A DNA stretch of 18,470 bases from Chrysochromulina tobinii (lineage: Eukaryota > Haptophyta > Prymnesiales > Chrysochromulinaceae). The stretch is taken from positions 1 to 18,470 of the forward strand of contig JWZX01003193.1 of assembly GCA_001275005.1 (NCBI GenBank). Reading direction: 5' to 3'. Positions 1-8,701 of the stretch are shown here, piece after piece. Both the position numbers and the translations under genes were made by a program. The notes beneath the pieces were generated by a model. The model was given only the letters and a program-made list of their open reading frames with translations. It was not told the origin of the DNA and searched no databases. The first letter of the stretch is position 1. Each line of letters opens with the position of its first letter.

Positions 1-298
1 GTAGCGCGAGGCGCCGGATGAAGTGTAGAGAGTGTGGTGAAATGCCGCCAAAGGCCTCTAGGATCATTGGGATCACAAGGGCCTTCTTTTTTCACACCAC
101 AGAGCTGTGCTGGGCAAAACCTCTCAATCCCCCCCTCCCCCGAAAACCCGCCTGTCCGTAAGTCCCGAAACAGGGGACCAGGGTCTGGCTGGTGTGGGTA
201 CCGGTACAGTGTACCGGTAGGCGGTACTGGCGTGATCCGTAAAAGAATCATAATTTCTTACAATGCACGAGAACGCCCGCGTGTCAACCGAGTCAGAC
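1..298. other. Non-coding flank with TACCGGTA palindrome pair
   Basis: No coding region is supported here. It lies beyond the stop codon of the minus-strand gene ending at 299, so at least part should be that gene's 3' untranslated region. The only notable structure is a cluster of palindromes at 198-220 (GTACCGGTAC at 198-207, then GTACCGGTAG at 211-220). The same TACCGGTA core recurs in other intergenic parts of the window. Confidence 0.5.
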
Positions 299-1312
299 TT
301 ACCGTTGCTCGCACACGAGCTTCCAGATCCCCTTGGGAGATTTGCACTTGCGTGCGCGGAAGCGAGCCCCGTGCAGCGCCTTCACCTCACTTGTTACGTT
401 GCGCTCGCAGTCGCAAGGCTTCACGTCGCGCGTCCACGTCGCGGGTCGGCAGTCCTTGTTCTCCTCGACAAGGCAATAGCTCTTCCGCCGCTGGCCGCTG
501 GCCTCGCCGCCCCGCCCCGAGCACCGTCCGTCTATGAGCGGCATTTGTTGCGCGTCGAGCTGCTGCACGCGCACCCCACGCTTGTCCAGGACCGCCTTGA
601 GCAACTGCTCTGAGTTTCGGATCCCCGCGCCCCACGGGCCGCGCGTGCGCCCTAGGCCCACATGAAGGAAAAATTCCTCAGCGGGCGCGCGCATCGCGGC
701 ATCCGTGTGCCGACGCGGCACGAGCATCACTTTGTCTTGGTACCCACGCCAATTGAACTTGCCACAGTCCTTGGTCTGCGGCCATGTGGGCACTCGTGCG
801 CCCAGCGCAAAGGGCGAGACGGCAATCGTGTTGTCGCGCATTTTGAGGATCATGTCGTAATGCCTGCCCTGTGCTACCTCGCTCTCCTCGATCAGCTGGG
901 CACAGGTGCGCATGTGGGCGAACTGCGAGAGGTGGTGCTGAAGCCGTGTCGACCGCTCCTCACTTGTCTTGCGATCTTGGCGGTAGAATGGCCAAGCCTT
1001 GAGGGAGATGTCGCGAGTCGTGTGGTTGACGTACCTCGCCGCACCAAACCACGGGTGTAGACGCTCGCGAATCTCGTCGCTCGTGAGCTCGGTGCGGCAT
1101 GCGTCGTTCTCTGAATGCGAAAGAATGGCTCCGCAGTCCAGGTTTGAGTGCACGCAAGCACCGGTCTCGAGTGCCAGGAAGACGCGGAGCGTCGAGTGCG
1201 GCGCCAGTGCCTTCCAAGTGGGTTGCAGGACGTTCTCGATCTTCGAGTCCAGCTCCAGCCTGCAGCGCTGGCCAACAACGCAGACTGCCAAGCGTATGGC
1301 ATCGCCCGGCAT
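299..1312 (-). CDS. Putative glycosyltransferase-like protein (337 aa)
   Basis: A single uninterrupted reading frame. The first ATG in frame is at 1312-1310; the frame is open upstream of it but has no ATG before a stop, so I start there. The N-terminal region (IRLAVCVVGQRCRLEL) has the beta-strand look of the first strand of a nucleotide-sugar-binding fold, and the middle has YDMILKMRDNT, like the 'D.hlk.R.D' signature of poorly characterised plant and algal glycosyltransferase-like proteins (DUF7796-type). The C-terminal 70 residues are Cys-rich (CLVEENKDC, CDCERNV, RKCKSP, KLVCEQR), which would fit a secretory or Golgi location. No signal peptide is visible from this start, so an upstream exon may be missing. 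The family assignment is inference from general pattern only. The gene is followed on the same strand and upstream by the sterol-glucosyltransferase-like gene. Confidence 0.55.
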   Translation of the reverse strand: MPGDAIRLAVCVVGQRCRLELDSKIENVLQPTWKALAPHSTLRVFLALETGACVHSNLDCGAILSHSENDACRTELTSDEIRERLHPWFGAARYVNHTTRDISLKAWPFYRQDRKTSEERSTRLQHHLSQFAHMRTCAQLIEESEVAQGRHYDMILKMRDNTIAVSPFALGARVPTWPQTKDCGKFNWRGYQDKVMLVPRRHTDAAMRAPAEEFFLHVGLGRTRGPWGAGIRNSEQLLKAVLDKRGVRVQQLDAQQMPLIDGRCSGRGGEASGQRRKSYCLVEENKDCRPATWTRDVKPCDCERNVTSEVKALHGARFRARKCKSPKGIWKLVCEQR

Positions 1313-1766
1313 GACCACGCGAGCGGTGTTTGCTACAGTACGAAGTATTTTCGAGAACGGTGGCACCACCGCAGCCGGGCGCGCGTGTGTATGCGCGAAT
1401 CGGCCGCGATCGTCGCGAGGAAGGTGGCCTCGCGATGCTCCATTGTGAAAGTTTCACACCTTCACACGAGCACTGTGAAAGTCAAGTCAAGTCAAGTCTA
1501 TACAGAAACAATATATATAACATAAGAAGGAGCCTATCGAATGGTGTGCAACGTCTTATGGCCGTGTTCTGCGAATGGCGTACCATGAGGGGTTGAGGGC
1601 TTTCGTTGCCACTTGCGTTGCCAGCGTGTCTTCGGTCGGAGCAAGGGTCGGAGACATTAGGATCGATACATTCGCATATGCTATGTGGCCTGCGTTGGGA
1701 CTTGAAGTGACTTGACTTGACTTGGGACTTCGCACTGTACATGTACCGCCCTCTCCAAAGACGCCT
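1313..1766. other. Intergenic region with TATA-like run and inverted CAAGT repeats
   Basis: This separates two minus-strand genes: it is the upstream region of the gene starting at 1312 and the 3' region of the gene ending at 1767. It has a 15-bp near-perfect palindrome TGTGAAA-G-TTTCACA (1444-1458), a TATATATA run (1512-1519) about 200 bp upstream of the left gene's ATG, and a pair of inverted CAAGT-type repeat arrays (see separate entry). No coding frame is convincing. Confidence 0.5.
1481..1725. repeat. Inverted pair of (GTCAA)n arrays
   Basis: Seen directly: 1481-1498 reads GTCAAGTCAAGTCAAGTC and 1709-1724 reads GACTTGACTTGACTTG, which is its reverse complement. The arms are about 210 bp apart and could pair as a stem of about 16 bp. 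No coding frame in between is convincing. It could be the termini of a small non-autonomous element or two independently expanded microsatellites. Confidence 0.6.
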
Positions 1767-3255
1767 CTACAACAGCATACCCCCGCACGCTGCCTGCTTG
1801 CCATCAAAGCTCTTCGAGGAGATGCTGTTGAGGCGGAGGGCGCGGAGCATGATATCTGAGGCAGCGACGACTGCGCCATTTTCTGCGCAGAGCTTCTCGC
1901 CGAGGATCGCAGCTCGGGATCGCATGGCCTGGTCTGTGAGAACCGTGCTTAAGGCGCTCACGAGCTCCTTGGCGGTGACCGAGTGAAATTGGATGAGGCC
2001 GATCCCAACGCCGAGTCCGTGTACCTTTTCTGCCAGCTCCGGCTGATCGACAAAGCAAGGCGTGATGACCGAGGGGATGCCAGAGCACAACGCAGAGGCG
2101 GTTGTCCCTGCTCCACCATGGTGGACGATCGCTGCGCATTGGGGGAAGAGCCACTCATGCGGAGCATTCGACTCGATGATAAAGATGTTGTTTGCGAGGT
2201 AAGACCGCATTTCGTGGGTGTCAGGGGCGGTGCTCTCGTCGAGCAGTTGAGCGGACAGCTTTGCCCAGCCCGAGAGGATGACGCCGCGCTTACCGAGGGC
2301 CATGAGCACACGTACCGCCAGAGTCAGCATATGGAGGGGTGAGTTCGCGATCATGGAGCCCCAGCCGATGTAAACAGGTGGGTCAGCAGCGTCGAGAAAC
2401 GCGTACAGCTCAAGTGATGGCGGCCAAGCCTTGACCTGCTCCTGCGCGCTCAGGATGAAGGACCCTAGCACGCGCTTGCACTCCGCAGCGGGCCAGTCGG
2501 GCGGCGCTGGCGAAAGTAGTGGCGACCGTGCGATGATAAGAGCGCAATCTGGTGCATTGCCCAGCCAGATGTCCATCTTTTGCGAGGTGCCGAGTGGACG
2601 GAGGCCGAGCTTCTTGACCCGCCACTTCTCGTCGCGAAAGCTCGGAGAATACACCATCAGGAGGGAGAAGGCATGCCACGCTGCCCTTCGTAAGAATGAG
2701 GGCAGCTTGCGGAATAGTTGGGGAGATATGAGAAGGCATGGCTCGAGCGCAGATGGCGACCCAGTCATCTGCATGCTCACCAACGTGGACGAGACCTTGA
2801 GCACCTCGGCGACCGTCGCTCCTTGCGCTGCGAAAAAGGTGTTGTACACGATGTGGTCGGCATAGAAGTTATTGAGTAGGTCGCCGAGCACAAGGTCGGC
2901 GTCGCTAAACGTCATGTCGATGTACTTCGGCTGCGACACTCCTTGCATGAACGTGAGGAAGTTGCCACGGTTCATCGCATCTCGCACTGCGGGATCCGAG
3001 TCGAGAATCTTCTTGACGCTAAGATGCGGCATCCCGAAGAAGTCGATGGGTGGCAGCACCGATGATGACGAAAAAAGCAACACATATTTCCTCCATCTCG
3101 GTCGGAGCATAGAAGCGCACGCGCGCTCCCTGTGCCTGAAGTGCCAGCGCAAGGGCGATAAACGGCTGGCAGTCGCCTTGCGAGCCCATGCACATGATGG
3201 CAATGTTGGGCGCCTGGCATGGCGCGCTGTGCTTGGGCGGGAGCGTGGTGTCCAT
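1767..3255 (-). CDS. UDP-glycosyltransferase, sterol 3-O-glucosyltransferase-like (GT1/GT28 fold), with one frame break
   Basis: Likely transfers glucose from UDP-glucose to a sterol or other lipid acceptor. Start ATG at 3255-3253. The N-terminal domain opens with PNIAIMCMGSQGDCQPFIAL, the conserved 'G.(R/Q)GD.qP..aL' loop of the GT28-type acceptor domain. The C-terminal donor domain has VYIGWGSM, then APHEWLFPQCAAIVHHGGAG and SVITPCFVDQPELA, the His-His-Gly-Gly-Ala-Gly and Asp-Gln elements that bind the UDP-sugar. The two halves lie in different frames: the N-terminal frame runs to about 3070, and the rest is one base out of phase. Removing one base from the six-A run at 3071-3076 (six T on the coding strand) joins them into about 495 aa. 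No AG acceptor follows soon enough for an intron. The enzyme lacks the PH/GRAM region that some fungal sterol glucosyltransferases carry. Stop TAG is at 1769-1767. Confidence 0.85.
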
Positions 3256-3714
3256 GTTGCGCCGAGAAGAAGGTCGAACGCGTCACGAGCAGCGCAGACA
3301 AGGAAGCCAGCCTTCTGAGCGCGAATCGTGAGTTGCCAAGTTTGCGAGCGGTCGACAAAAGTGGCTAGTCTCCAGTCCCACAGTCGTCTCATCATGTCAA
3401 TAGTATGAAAAGACACATGCATAGGGAATTCGCCGTCGCGGAATTCCTTCCTTACATTTGATCATGAATAGTGTTAAAGTCGATGGTGCACACACCACAC
3501 ACGCAACACACACACAAGACGCACAACTCAAGAGCGCGGCATGGCGCGGCAAGAAAATCATCTGCGGCGGCGTTGGCACGCGAACGCGTACTATATGCGA
3601 CTCTCGTTGGCAGGCCCGCGTTCTCCTGAGGCAGGTCCGCGTTTCCTCTGCCCGCAAGCGCGCCTCCCAACGCGCCGTCTCGAGCGCGTCGCCCGACCGA
3701 GCGCGTCGCCCCGA
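3256..3714. other. Intergenic region with CA-rich microsatellite
   Basis: This lies between the start of the minus-strand glycosyltransferase (3255) and the stop of the minus-strand carrier (3715). It has a CA-rich simple sequence at about 3489-3517 and a small inverted pair of GGAATTC words at about 3426-3446. The open frames here are shadows with no recognisable protein. An additional 5' exon of the glycosyltransferase could lie in it, but I cannot identify one. Confidence 0.4.
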
Positions 3715-5012
3715 TCACTTTTTGAACGCATGCGGAAAGATGAGCGGCGCGAGATCCGTGTTGATTTTGTCGAAGAGGAAGATGGCGCAGAACTGGCGGA
3801 AGACACGCCACGGCATGCCCGCCCAGAGCGAAGTGATCCCGCGCTCAGCGACGAGCGTGCGATAGGTGCTTGCGTAACCCTTATACTTGTTACCTTCGAT
3901 GTCGCCCTGCAGGCACGTCTTGAACGTATCGGGTGGATGCGAGCAAAAGGAGCCGATCGGACCCGCCACGAAGGTCGCAAAGAGGCGCGCCGAGTCGTCG
4001 GACTTGCCCATACCGTCGGGGTAGTTGGCTCGTATGTGCTCGCGCACCTGCCAGGCAGCGCCCATCAGTCACACAGTCAATGGCGTGTGCCACATCAGTT
4101 ACACTGGCGATGGCACAGTCAATGGCGTGCGCCACATCAGTCACACAGGCGATGGCACAGGCGAGGCATGCGCAGCGGCACGAGGGACACATCGAGTGGG
4201 GCACTCAAGAGCCAGCCCCGTGCACAGACGCCCAGCCAGGCAGTGGCTCCCAACCAGTGCAATCGTCGCGTGCGCTCGGCGCTCGGCGCGCACCACAGGC
4301 ATGATGCCGAGGTAGCAGCCACAGAAGATACCCTCACGCCCCATCATGCCGATCATGCCACGAGCGAGCACCGGCCCACCCTTGATGAGCGACACAGCCG
4401 TCTCGAGGAGCCCCGTGCCCTTGACCTGCTGCTGCACCATCATCAGCTCCAGCGGCGAGGCCACCACGGACGAGAGCACTCCCGAGCCGACGGCGGCGCC
4501 GATCTTCTCGGAGTTGCTGAGCTCGCGTGGCACGCCGCCAGTCAAGGCATTCTTGATGGCGCCGTTGAGGAAGAATTGCGTCATGACGCATCCAGCATTG
4601 TTGAGCGTGTTCGCGAAATACCCTGCGCGCCATCGGAGCGAGCGCCGGCTCTCAGCAAACGTCCTCTCTCATGGTGCTTGTTGGGCAGCTGCTCTGGTGC
4701 TCACCTCGGTACAGCACCCGCGGATCCATGGTGAACGGCAACCCCTGCTGTTTCGCGTTCTTCCAATAGTTGGTGCTCTGCAGCAACGTCGTGTCTGCGT
4801 GGGTGGACGGCCATCGGTGAGCACGTGGCGTAGAAGGCAGGATTTCCTGGTAGAGAAGGCGGGAGAGGCACACCGCTCGCGCCGCAGATGATGCCGATGG
4901 CGCAGTTTTCCTGGAAAAGGTGGTGTCTCGCACCTCCATGTCAGCGTGGATTAGGGATGGTGTATCGGCTGTGTGGCGTTGGCTCGCGTACCATGTCACT
5001 GAGCTGGCTCAT
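3715..5012 (-). CDS. Mitochondrial carrier family protein, multi-exon (5' exons tentative)
   Basis: A solute carrier of the mitochondrial inner membrane (SLC25-type, three repeats of two helices). Well-supported exons, in order of transcription: 4794-4705, 4622-4294 and 4047-3715 (stop TGA 3717-3715). Repeat 2 carries ASPLELMMVQQQ, a Pro-x-Glu form of the carrier signature. Repeat 3 carries SHPPDTFKTCLQGD, the classical Pro-x-Asp-x-x-Lys form, followed by the usual G-rich loop (ERGITSLWAGMPWRVFRQF). Repeat 1 is less clear: DTTLLQSTNYWKNAKQQ follows the intron at 4873-4795. Tentative first exons are 5012-4992 (MSQLSDM) and 4910-4874 (ENCAIGIICGAS). These keep phase and total about 269 aa, about 30 short of the usual 300, so the N-terminal splicing is probably not fully right. 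The substrate cannot be told from this sequence. The gene is head to head with the F-box gene. Confidence 0.75.
4048..4293 (-). repeat. Carrier intron with about 42-bp tandem repeat
   Basis: The intron joins MPV to VREHIRANYPDG. The donor is GTGCGCGCC at 4293 and the acceptor CTGGCAG ends at 4048. The part nearest the acceptor (about 4063-4173) holds about 2.7 copies of a 42-bp unit, seen on the plus strand as blocks starting with CATCAGT at 4063, 4093 and 4135. Both borders resemble each other: upstream exon end ATGCCTGTG against intron end CTGCCTGGCAG, and intron start GTGCGCGCCGAGC against downstream exon start GTGCGCGAGCAC. Donor choice could be three bases different (4296). Confidence 0.75.
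4623..4704 (-). other. Short carrier intron (82 nt)
   Basis: The donor is GAG/GTGAGC at 4705/4704 and the acceptor is GCGCAG/GG at 4623/4622. Removal joins VLYRG to YFANTLNNAG in frame. Another short intron of 79 nt (4873-4795) and a probable one of 81 nt (4991-4911) lie upstream, so introns of about 80 nt seem to be the basic size in this genome. Confidence 0.65.
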
Positions 5013-5231
5013 GTTCGGCCGAAGCAGCAAGGTCCGTGCACACCAGGAGCGTGGCCTGCTGACATCTCGCGTACCGGTAAAAAAACACCGGGGGAGCCGG
5101 GAGAACTTCGTGAAAGGCGATATCGCTAATACATGTACCTGTGACCCTCACACTTTCTTGTCAACTTCTACTTCGTCGCTTGTGCTTTTTCGCGCCTCTT
5201 CGGCTTCGCTCCTCTGCTTTGCTGCTACGGG
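5013..5231. promoter_or_regulatory. Probable bidirectional promoter, carrier / F-box
   Basis: About 220 bp lie between the tentative start of the minus-strand carrier and the first ATG of the plus-strand F-box gene. The region contains GTACCGGTAA at 5071-5080, a copy of the TACCGGTA palindrome found in several intergenic regions of the window, and a pyrimidine-rich stretch (5150-5230) just before the F-box ATG. No clear TATA box. Confidence 0.45.
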
Positions 5232-6374
5232 ATGCCGGTGTTCGCGCGCGGGCACGGGCTGGCCCCACGCCGACGCACAGAGTCGGCGGAGATCGCCATG
5301 AATCCAGATGCGCCCGTACTCCTTCTTTCCAACGACGAACTCGTCATGATCTTTGAGTGGCTCGAAGCGGGCGAGCGTTGCACCATGGGTGATGTCTGCC
5401 ACCGATGGCTGCAAGCCGTGCAGCTTTGCGAGGAGTGGCAGGAGCGCGAAAAGGTGAGGCTGCGCTGCCCAGCTTCGAAACTACGTGGATGCTTCTTCCG
5501 CGTGCGCATCCAGCTGACGATGGTCATGGGCCGCACAAGTCAGCGGCAGGTGCCGGTGGAGCTCGACCTCACCCTCCCCTTGTGGGAACATATTCACACC
5601 GCTCGCCTTGAATTTGTTGAAGATTTGTTTGGCCCGTCAAATCTGGAAGATAGCTGCCGTGCCGGTGCGGACGTGCTGAGGACCGAGTGGTGGGTGCCGC
5701 GCCCAACTGGTCTGGAGGCTCCTCGGCTTGGGGCGCAGTGTTACGAGGCGCGCATCTCGAGTGCGTCCCTCTCGCAGAGCAGCCCCCGACGCAGCTTTGC
5801 GTTTACCCAACGAGATCCACCATGGCGATGCATTCGAACGGCGACGCTTGACTTCAAGACACTCGGCTTGCGTTCTGGGGAGTACGCAGACGAGGCTGAG
5901 AGCTCACAGACACCACGTGAATCTTATGCGCACATGAATCTTATGCGCAGCGATCTGGACTACACTGAATTGGGTACTCTCTTCTCTGACGATGACGACA
6001 ACATGAATCCCTACAGAGTGGAAGAGCAGGGGGAAGTGTGGTCACCATATGCGGGCGCTGGTATTGCGTACGACGTCAAGCGAGACCAGTTCCGCATCCA
6101 CTTCGAGTTGGGCGGCCAAGGCAGTTTTTTCGACAGTGTCTACACTTGGTATTCTTACCACACTTGGTCTCTAACTTGGTCTCTAGAGGACGCATTCAAT
6201 CGACAAGTCGATGTGCTTGATGCGCAGTGGGACGGTGTGCGCGCTTGTTTGTGGCTCTTGGGACACCGAGTACTATTGCTGCCGTCGACGCAGGAGCGCG
6301 CGCAGGCGAGATCAATGCAAAATTGGCTGCGCAGTGGGACCGTCAGTGGGACGTTTGAGGGGTGTGACAAATAA
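5232..6374 (+). CDS. F-box domain protein (380 aa)
   Basis: Residues 32-63 (LLSNDELVMIFEWLEAGER, then GDVCHRWLQAV) match the F-box pattern 'L..del...Il..L.......v..vcr.W'. F-box proteins recruit substrates to SCF ubiquitin ligases through Skp1. The remaining 300 residues have no repeat type I recognise (no LRR, WD40 or kelch), are Trp- and Tyr-rich near 320-340 (YTWYSYHTWSLTWSL) and contain an acidic patch (SDDDDN). Two starts are possible: 5232, or the ATG at 5298, which would give 358 aa and begins MNPDAPVLLLSNDE right before the F-box; I cannot decide. A small in-frame duplication (HMNLMRS-like) lies near 5928-5950. A candidate poly(A) signal AATAAA overlaps the stop codon. Confidence 0.7.
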   Translation: MPVFARGHGLAPRRRTESAEIAMNPDAPVLLLSNDELVMIFEWLEAGERCTMGDVCHRWLQAVQLCEEWQEREKVRLRCPASKLRGCFFRVRIQLTMVMGRTSQRQVPVELDLTLPLWEHIHTARLEFVEDLFGPSNLEDSCRAGADVLRTEWWVPRPTGLEAPRLGAQCYEARISSASLSQSSPRRSFAFTQRDPPWRCIRTATLDFKTLGLRSGEYADEAESSQTPRESYAHMNLMRSDLDYTELGTLFSDDDDNMNPYRVEEQGEVWSPYAGAGIAYDVKRDQFRIHFELGGQGSFFDSVYTWYSYHTWSLTWSLEDAFNRQVDVLDAQWDGVRACLWLLGHRVLLLPSTQERAQARSMQNWLRSGTVSGTFEGCDK

Positions 6375-6375
6375 A
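6370..6375 (+). terminator. AATAAA overlapping the F-box stop codon
   Basis: AATAAA at 6370-6375 includes the TAA stop (6372-6374). It would be an animal/plant-type polyadenylation signal, but its position on top of the stop codon and the uncertain use of AATAAA in this lineage make it only a candidate. Confidence 0.25.
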
Positions 6376-6634
6376 GCGACGAGACATGCGACTCAGAAAT
6401 ACAATGTGTTTGGCTGCCTCTCTCAGCTCTCAGCCTCAGGCGCCAGGCGCTCAGGCCACACGCCACAGCAGTGTGTGCGGAGTAAAAGGAAAGATTCGAG
6501 CAAAATACCACATTTACAAAACAGCCCCACCATACCTCGACCGTTTTGGGATTAGGGATTTCCCGCACAATTCAAACGCGCCGTGCCGGTGTTACCGGTA
6601 CTTATTTCTGCGAAGTGTTGCCACGTCTCGAAAC
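6375..6634 (+). promoter_or_regulatory. Upstream region of the pinin gene
   Basis: About 260 bp between the F-box stop and the pinin ATG. The pinin frame is open through it (an in-frame ATG at 6386) but the peptide has no pinin similarity, so I treat it as promoter and 5' untranslated region. TTACCGGTAC at 6592-6601 lies 34 bp upstream of the ATG. Confidence 0.45.
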
Positions 6635-8098
6635 ATGAGTGGTGACGCGAAGGCCTCGGCGAGAACCACCGCGCCGATGGTCGCCAGGCCGTTGCCCACC
6701 GTTGACGAGGTCAAAGCGCGTCTCAATCGCCTTACGCAAGCGTTCGCGAAGGCCAAGACCATCATCGGCAACGAGGTTTACGAGGTGGAGCTGCGCCTCA
6801 AAAGCCTCGAGCAGGAGGCGCGCCAGCAGGAGCGGTCGGTCAATGCCATCAAGGCCGGAAATAGGTTGCGCACCACCGGCACCGACGAATCGGCAACAGC
6901 AGCTTCAGCGGCCTCGAGTGCCGATGCAGCAACTGCGGACGTGGACATGATCTCTGCAGATAGGCACGCCAAGAGCAGCGTGGGTGGCGACGGCACTGCA
7001 GAAGGTGGCGGACCGTCCGGTGGTGACGTGTCTGCGCTCGGGACCGCGTCCACTGCCGAGCCTGCTGCCGAGCAAACCGCCGACGGTGCCGTCGCCGGCG
7101 AGGGCGAGGTGCCCAAGACGGCGCCCACGCCAGCCGAGCTCGAGCGCGTGAGCACGCGGGAATCGACGACGGCTGTGGAATCGACGACGGCTGTGGAATC
7201 GACGACGGCTGTGGAATCGACGACGGCTGTGGAATCGACGACGGCTGTGGAATCGACGACGGCTGTGAGGGGCGACAAGAAGGGCGGCGCCACGAGCGAG
7301 AAGGAGGGTGGCGCACGCCTGCCTCGACGGGTGAATCTCACCGACAGCACGACCGAGCAGCGTAACCGAAAGATGCTCGGGATGCTCGTCGGCACTCTCA
7401 AGCGAGCACGCGAAGAAGTGAGTGCCCTGGGCTCCGCCCAGCAACACAAGCTGCAGGCAGTCGATGCGAAGCTGCGCTCGGACCGCACGCAGATGATCGA
7501 GGCGGCGCGCGAGCGTACGTGCGCTCAGCTCCTCACGACCAAGCGAAGGCACGAGGATCTCGCCTCGGAGCTCGCGGAGCTCGACGCGAGATTGCGCCAG
7601 GTGCAGAAGCTGCTCGACCAGGCGGACCTCGCGCCGAGGATGCGCACCGAGACGGCGCCTCCCCTGTACTACCTGCCCAAGCGTCACAACGAGGCGACAC
7701 GCACGCGCTTACGACAGCAGCAGCAGGCGACGATGGGTCCGCTACTCGAGCAGCTTGCGGCGCTAGAAGCGATGCCTGCGCGCCATCGGCTCCCGACAGC
7801 GGCTGATGCGCCGTTCGAGCGCCATGGCGAACGCGCAGGCGCCGGCGGCGCGACTGCCGCTTTGACGACCGCCGACGCGCCGATGGCGGCAGTCGCCGAG
7901 CCGCCGACCGAGTCGGTGGCCGAGGCGAGGGCGTTGGACGCGGCAGCGACGCCGGCAGCCGTGGTGGCGGCCGCGGTGAACTCAGCCAGGGAGATCGCCA
8001 GGGAGATCGCCGAGGACGCGAACGTGGCGATGGGCATGGACCAGCACGACGAGCCGCTGTCGAGCGTGTTGGACCAGACGGCCGTGAAGGCGTCATGA
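6635..8098 (+). CDS. PNN: Pinin (PNN)-like splicing and exon-junction cofactor (487 aa)
   Basis: Pinin is a nuclear protein of the exon-junction-complex periphery (PSAP complex with RNPS1 and SAP18 in animals) that modulates splicing. Residues about 25-70 (VDEVKARLNRLTQAFAKAK, then VYEVELRLKSLEQE) fit the N-terminal pinin/SDK region. Residue 243 onward (RNRKMLGMLVGTLKRAREE), followed by a long charged coiled coil ending in PPLYYLPKRHNEATRTRL, is the pinin/SDK/MemA domain with its typical 'l.Y.P' end. Between them is a low-complexity region that includes six perfect copies of ESTTAV (residues 176-211). The C-terminus is Ala-rich. I prefer the ATG at 6635 over the in-frame ATG at 6386. No introns are seen. 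The RS/polyserine tail of animal pinins is absent. Confidence 0.85.
   Translation: MSGDAKASARTTAPMVARPLPTVDEVKARLNRLTQAFAKAKTIIGNEVYEVELRLKSLEQEARQQERSVNAIKAGNRLRTTGTDESATAASAASSADAATADVDMISADRHAKSSVGGDGTAEGGGPSGGDVSALGTASTAEPAAEQTADGAVAGEGEVPKTAPTPAELERVSTRESTTAVESTTAVESTTAVESTTAVESTTAVESTTAVRGDKKGGATSEKEGGARLPRRVNLTDSTTEQRNRKMLGMLVGTLKRAREEVSALGSAQQHKLQAVDAKLRSDRTQMIEAARERTCAQLLTTKRRHEDLASELAELDARLRQVQKLLDQADLAPRMRTETAPPLYYLPKRHNEATRTRLRQQQQATMGPLLEQLAALEAMPARHRLPTAADAPFERHGERAGAGGATAALTTADAPMAAVAEPPTESVAEARALDAAATPAAVVAAAVNSAREIAREIAEDANVAMGMDQHDEPLSSVLDQTAVKAS
7160..7267 (+). repeat. Six perfect 18-bp repeats inside pinin
   Basis: Seen directly: six identical 18-bp units starting at 7160, 7178, 7196, 7214, 7232 and 7250, each coding Glu-Ser-Thr-Thr-Ala-Val. 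Perfect identity including silent positions implies recent expansion or homogenisation. It lies in the linker between the two pinin domains, so length change should be tolerated. Confidence 0.95.
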
Positions 8099-8701
8099 GG
8101 AAGAGGGGCGGATCGGTGCTTGAAATCCTGTTCCTCGTGTATGTGGTCCTGGCTCCTGCCGTCGGGGTGCATGATGATGATCTGAAATCAGTCGTCAGGG
8201 GGCAGTCGTGCTCGTGGCGCCGGAGTGGTCTAGCGAAACTTTGCACGGGTGACACGACGTCGTCCTATGCTCTTGAAAAGCTCCACGTTCGCGTGCCCTC
8301 GCACGCGATGCCGTGCTGCGCTAGCTTGTTCACGATTGTGGCCTTTGGCCCTTTGCGGTTCTCGGGCCATGACAGGAATTTTATATAATCGCTGTCTATA
8401 ACTATACCCGTTAGACGGCGATCATGAGCGGGCGATTCCCCTGGGCGGAGGTCCCCCCTGGAGCCCGTCGCGCGCCCTGCGCCGGTATCATGTTCGACGT
8501 TGCTTGCTTGCTTGTTCGACGCTGAAGGGATCTGAAACACTGAACGCATGCACTCACTTTGGCGGTTACTTTGATCATGTTTCAGGATCCTGCCGTGCGC
8601 AGGTACCATGGTACCGTCGTACCGACGCACGAACGCTATACTCGATCTTGCACGCACACATTGATATTCCCCGTGACCGTGTTCCAATTCCTTCGCCTTT
8701 C
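8099..8701. promoter_or_regulatory. 3' region of pinin and upstream region of the next gene
   Basis: No coding frame is convincing here. It contains TTTATATAAT at about 8380-8389 (TATA-like, but 310 bp from the next ATG), a short TTGC-type run near 8500-8515, and a perfect 14-bp palindrome GGTACCATGGTACC at 8602-8615, about 87 bp upstream of the ATG at 8702. That palindrome is related to, but not the same as, the TACCGGTA core found upstream of other genes. Confidence 0.4.

Noticed and set aside
3541-4734. A 397-codon plus-strand open frame
   Set aside because: It is the antisense shadow of the mitochondrial carrier exons and intron; its peptide is Arg/His-rich low-complexity and the carrier on the minus strand has clear family motifs.
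6778-7687. Minus-strand frames inside pinin
   Set aside because: They are Ser/Ala/Arg-rich antisense readings of a gene with recognisable pinin domains.
8602-8615. ATG within GGTACCATGGTACC as a start codon
   Set aside because: Not in frame with the following gene; more likely a palindromic regulatory site.
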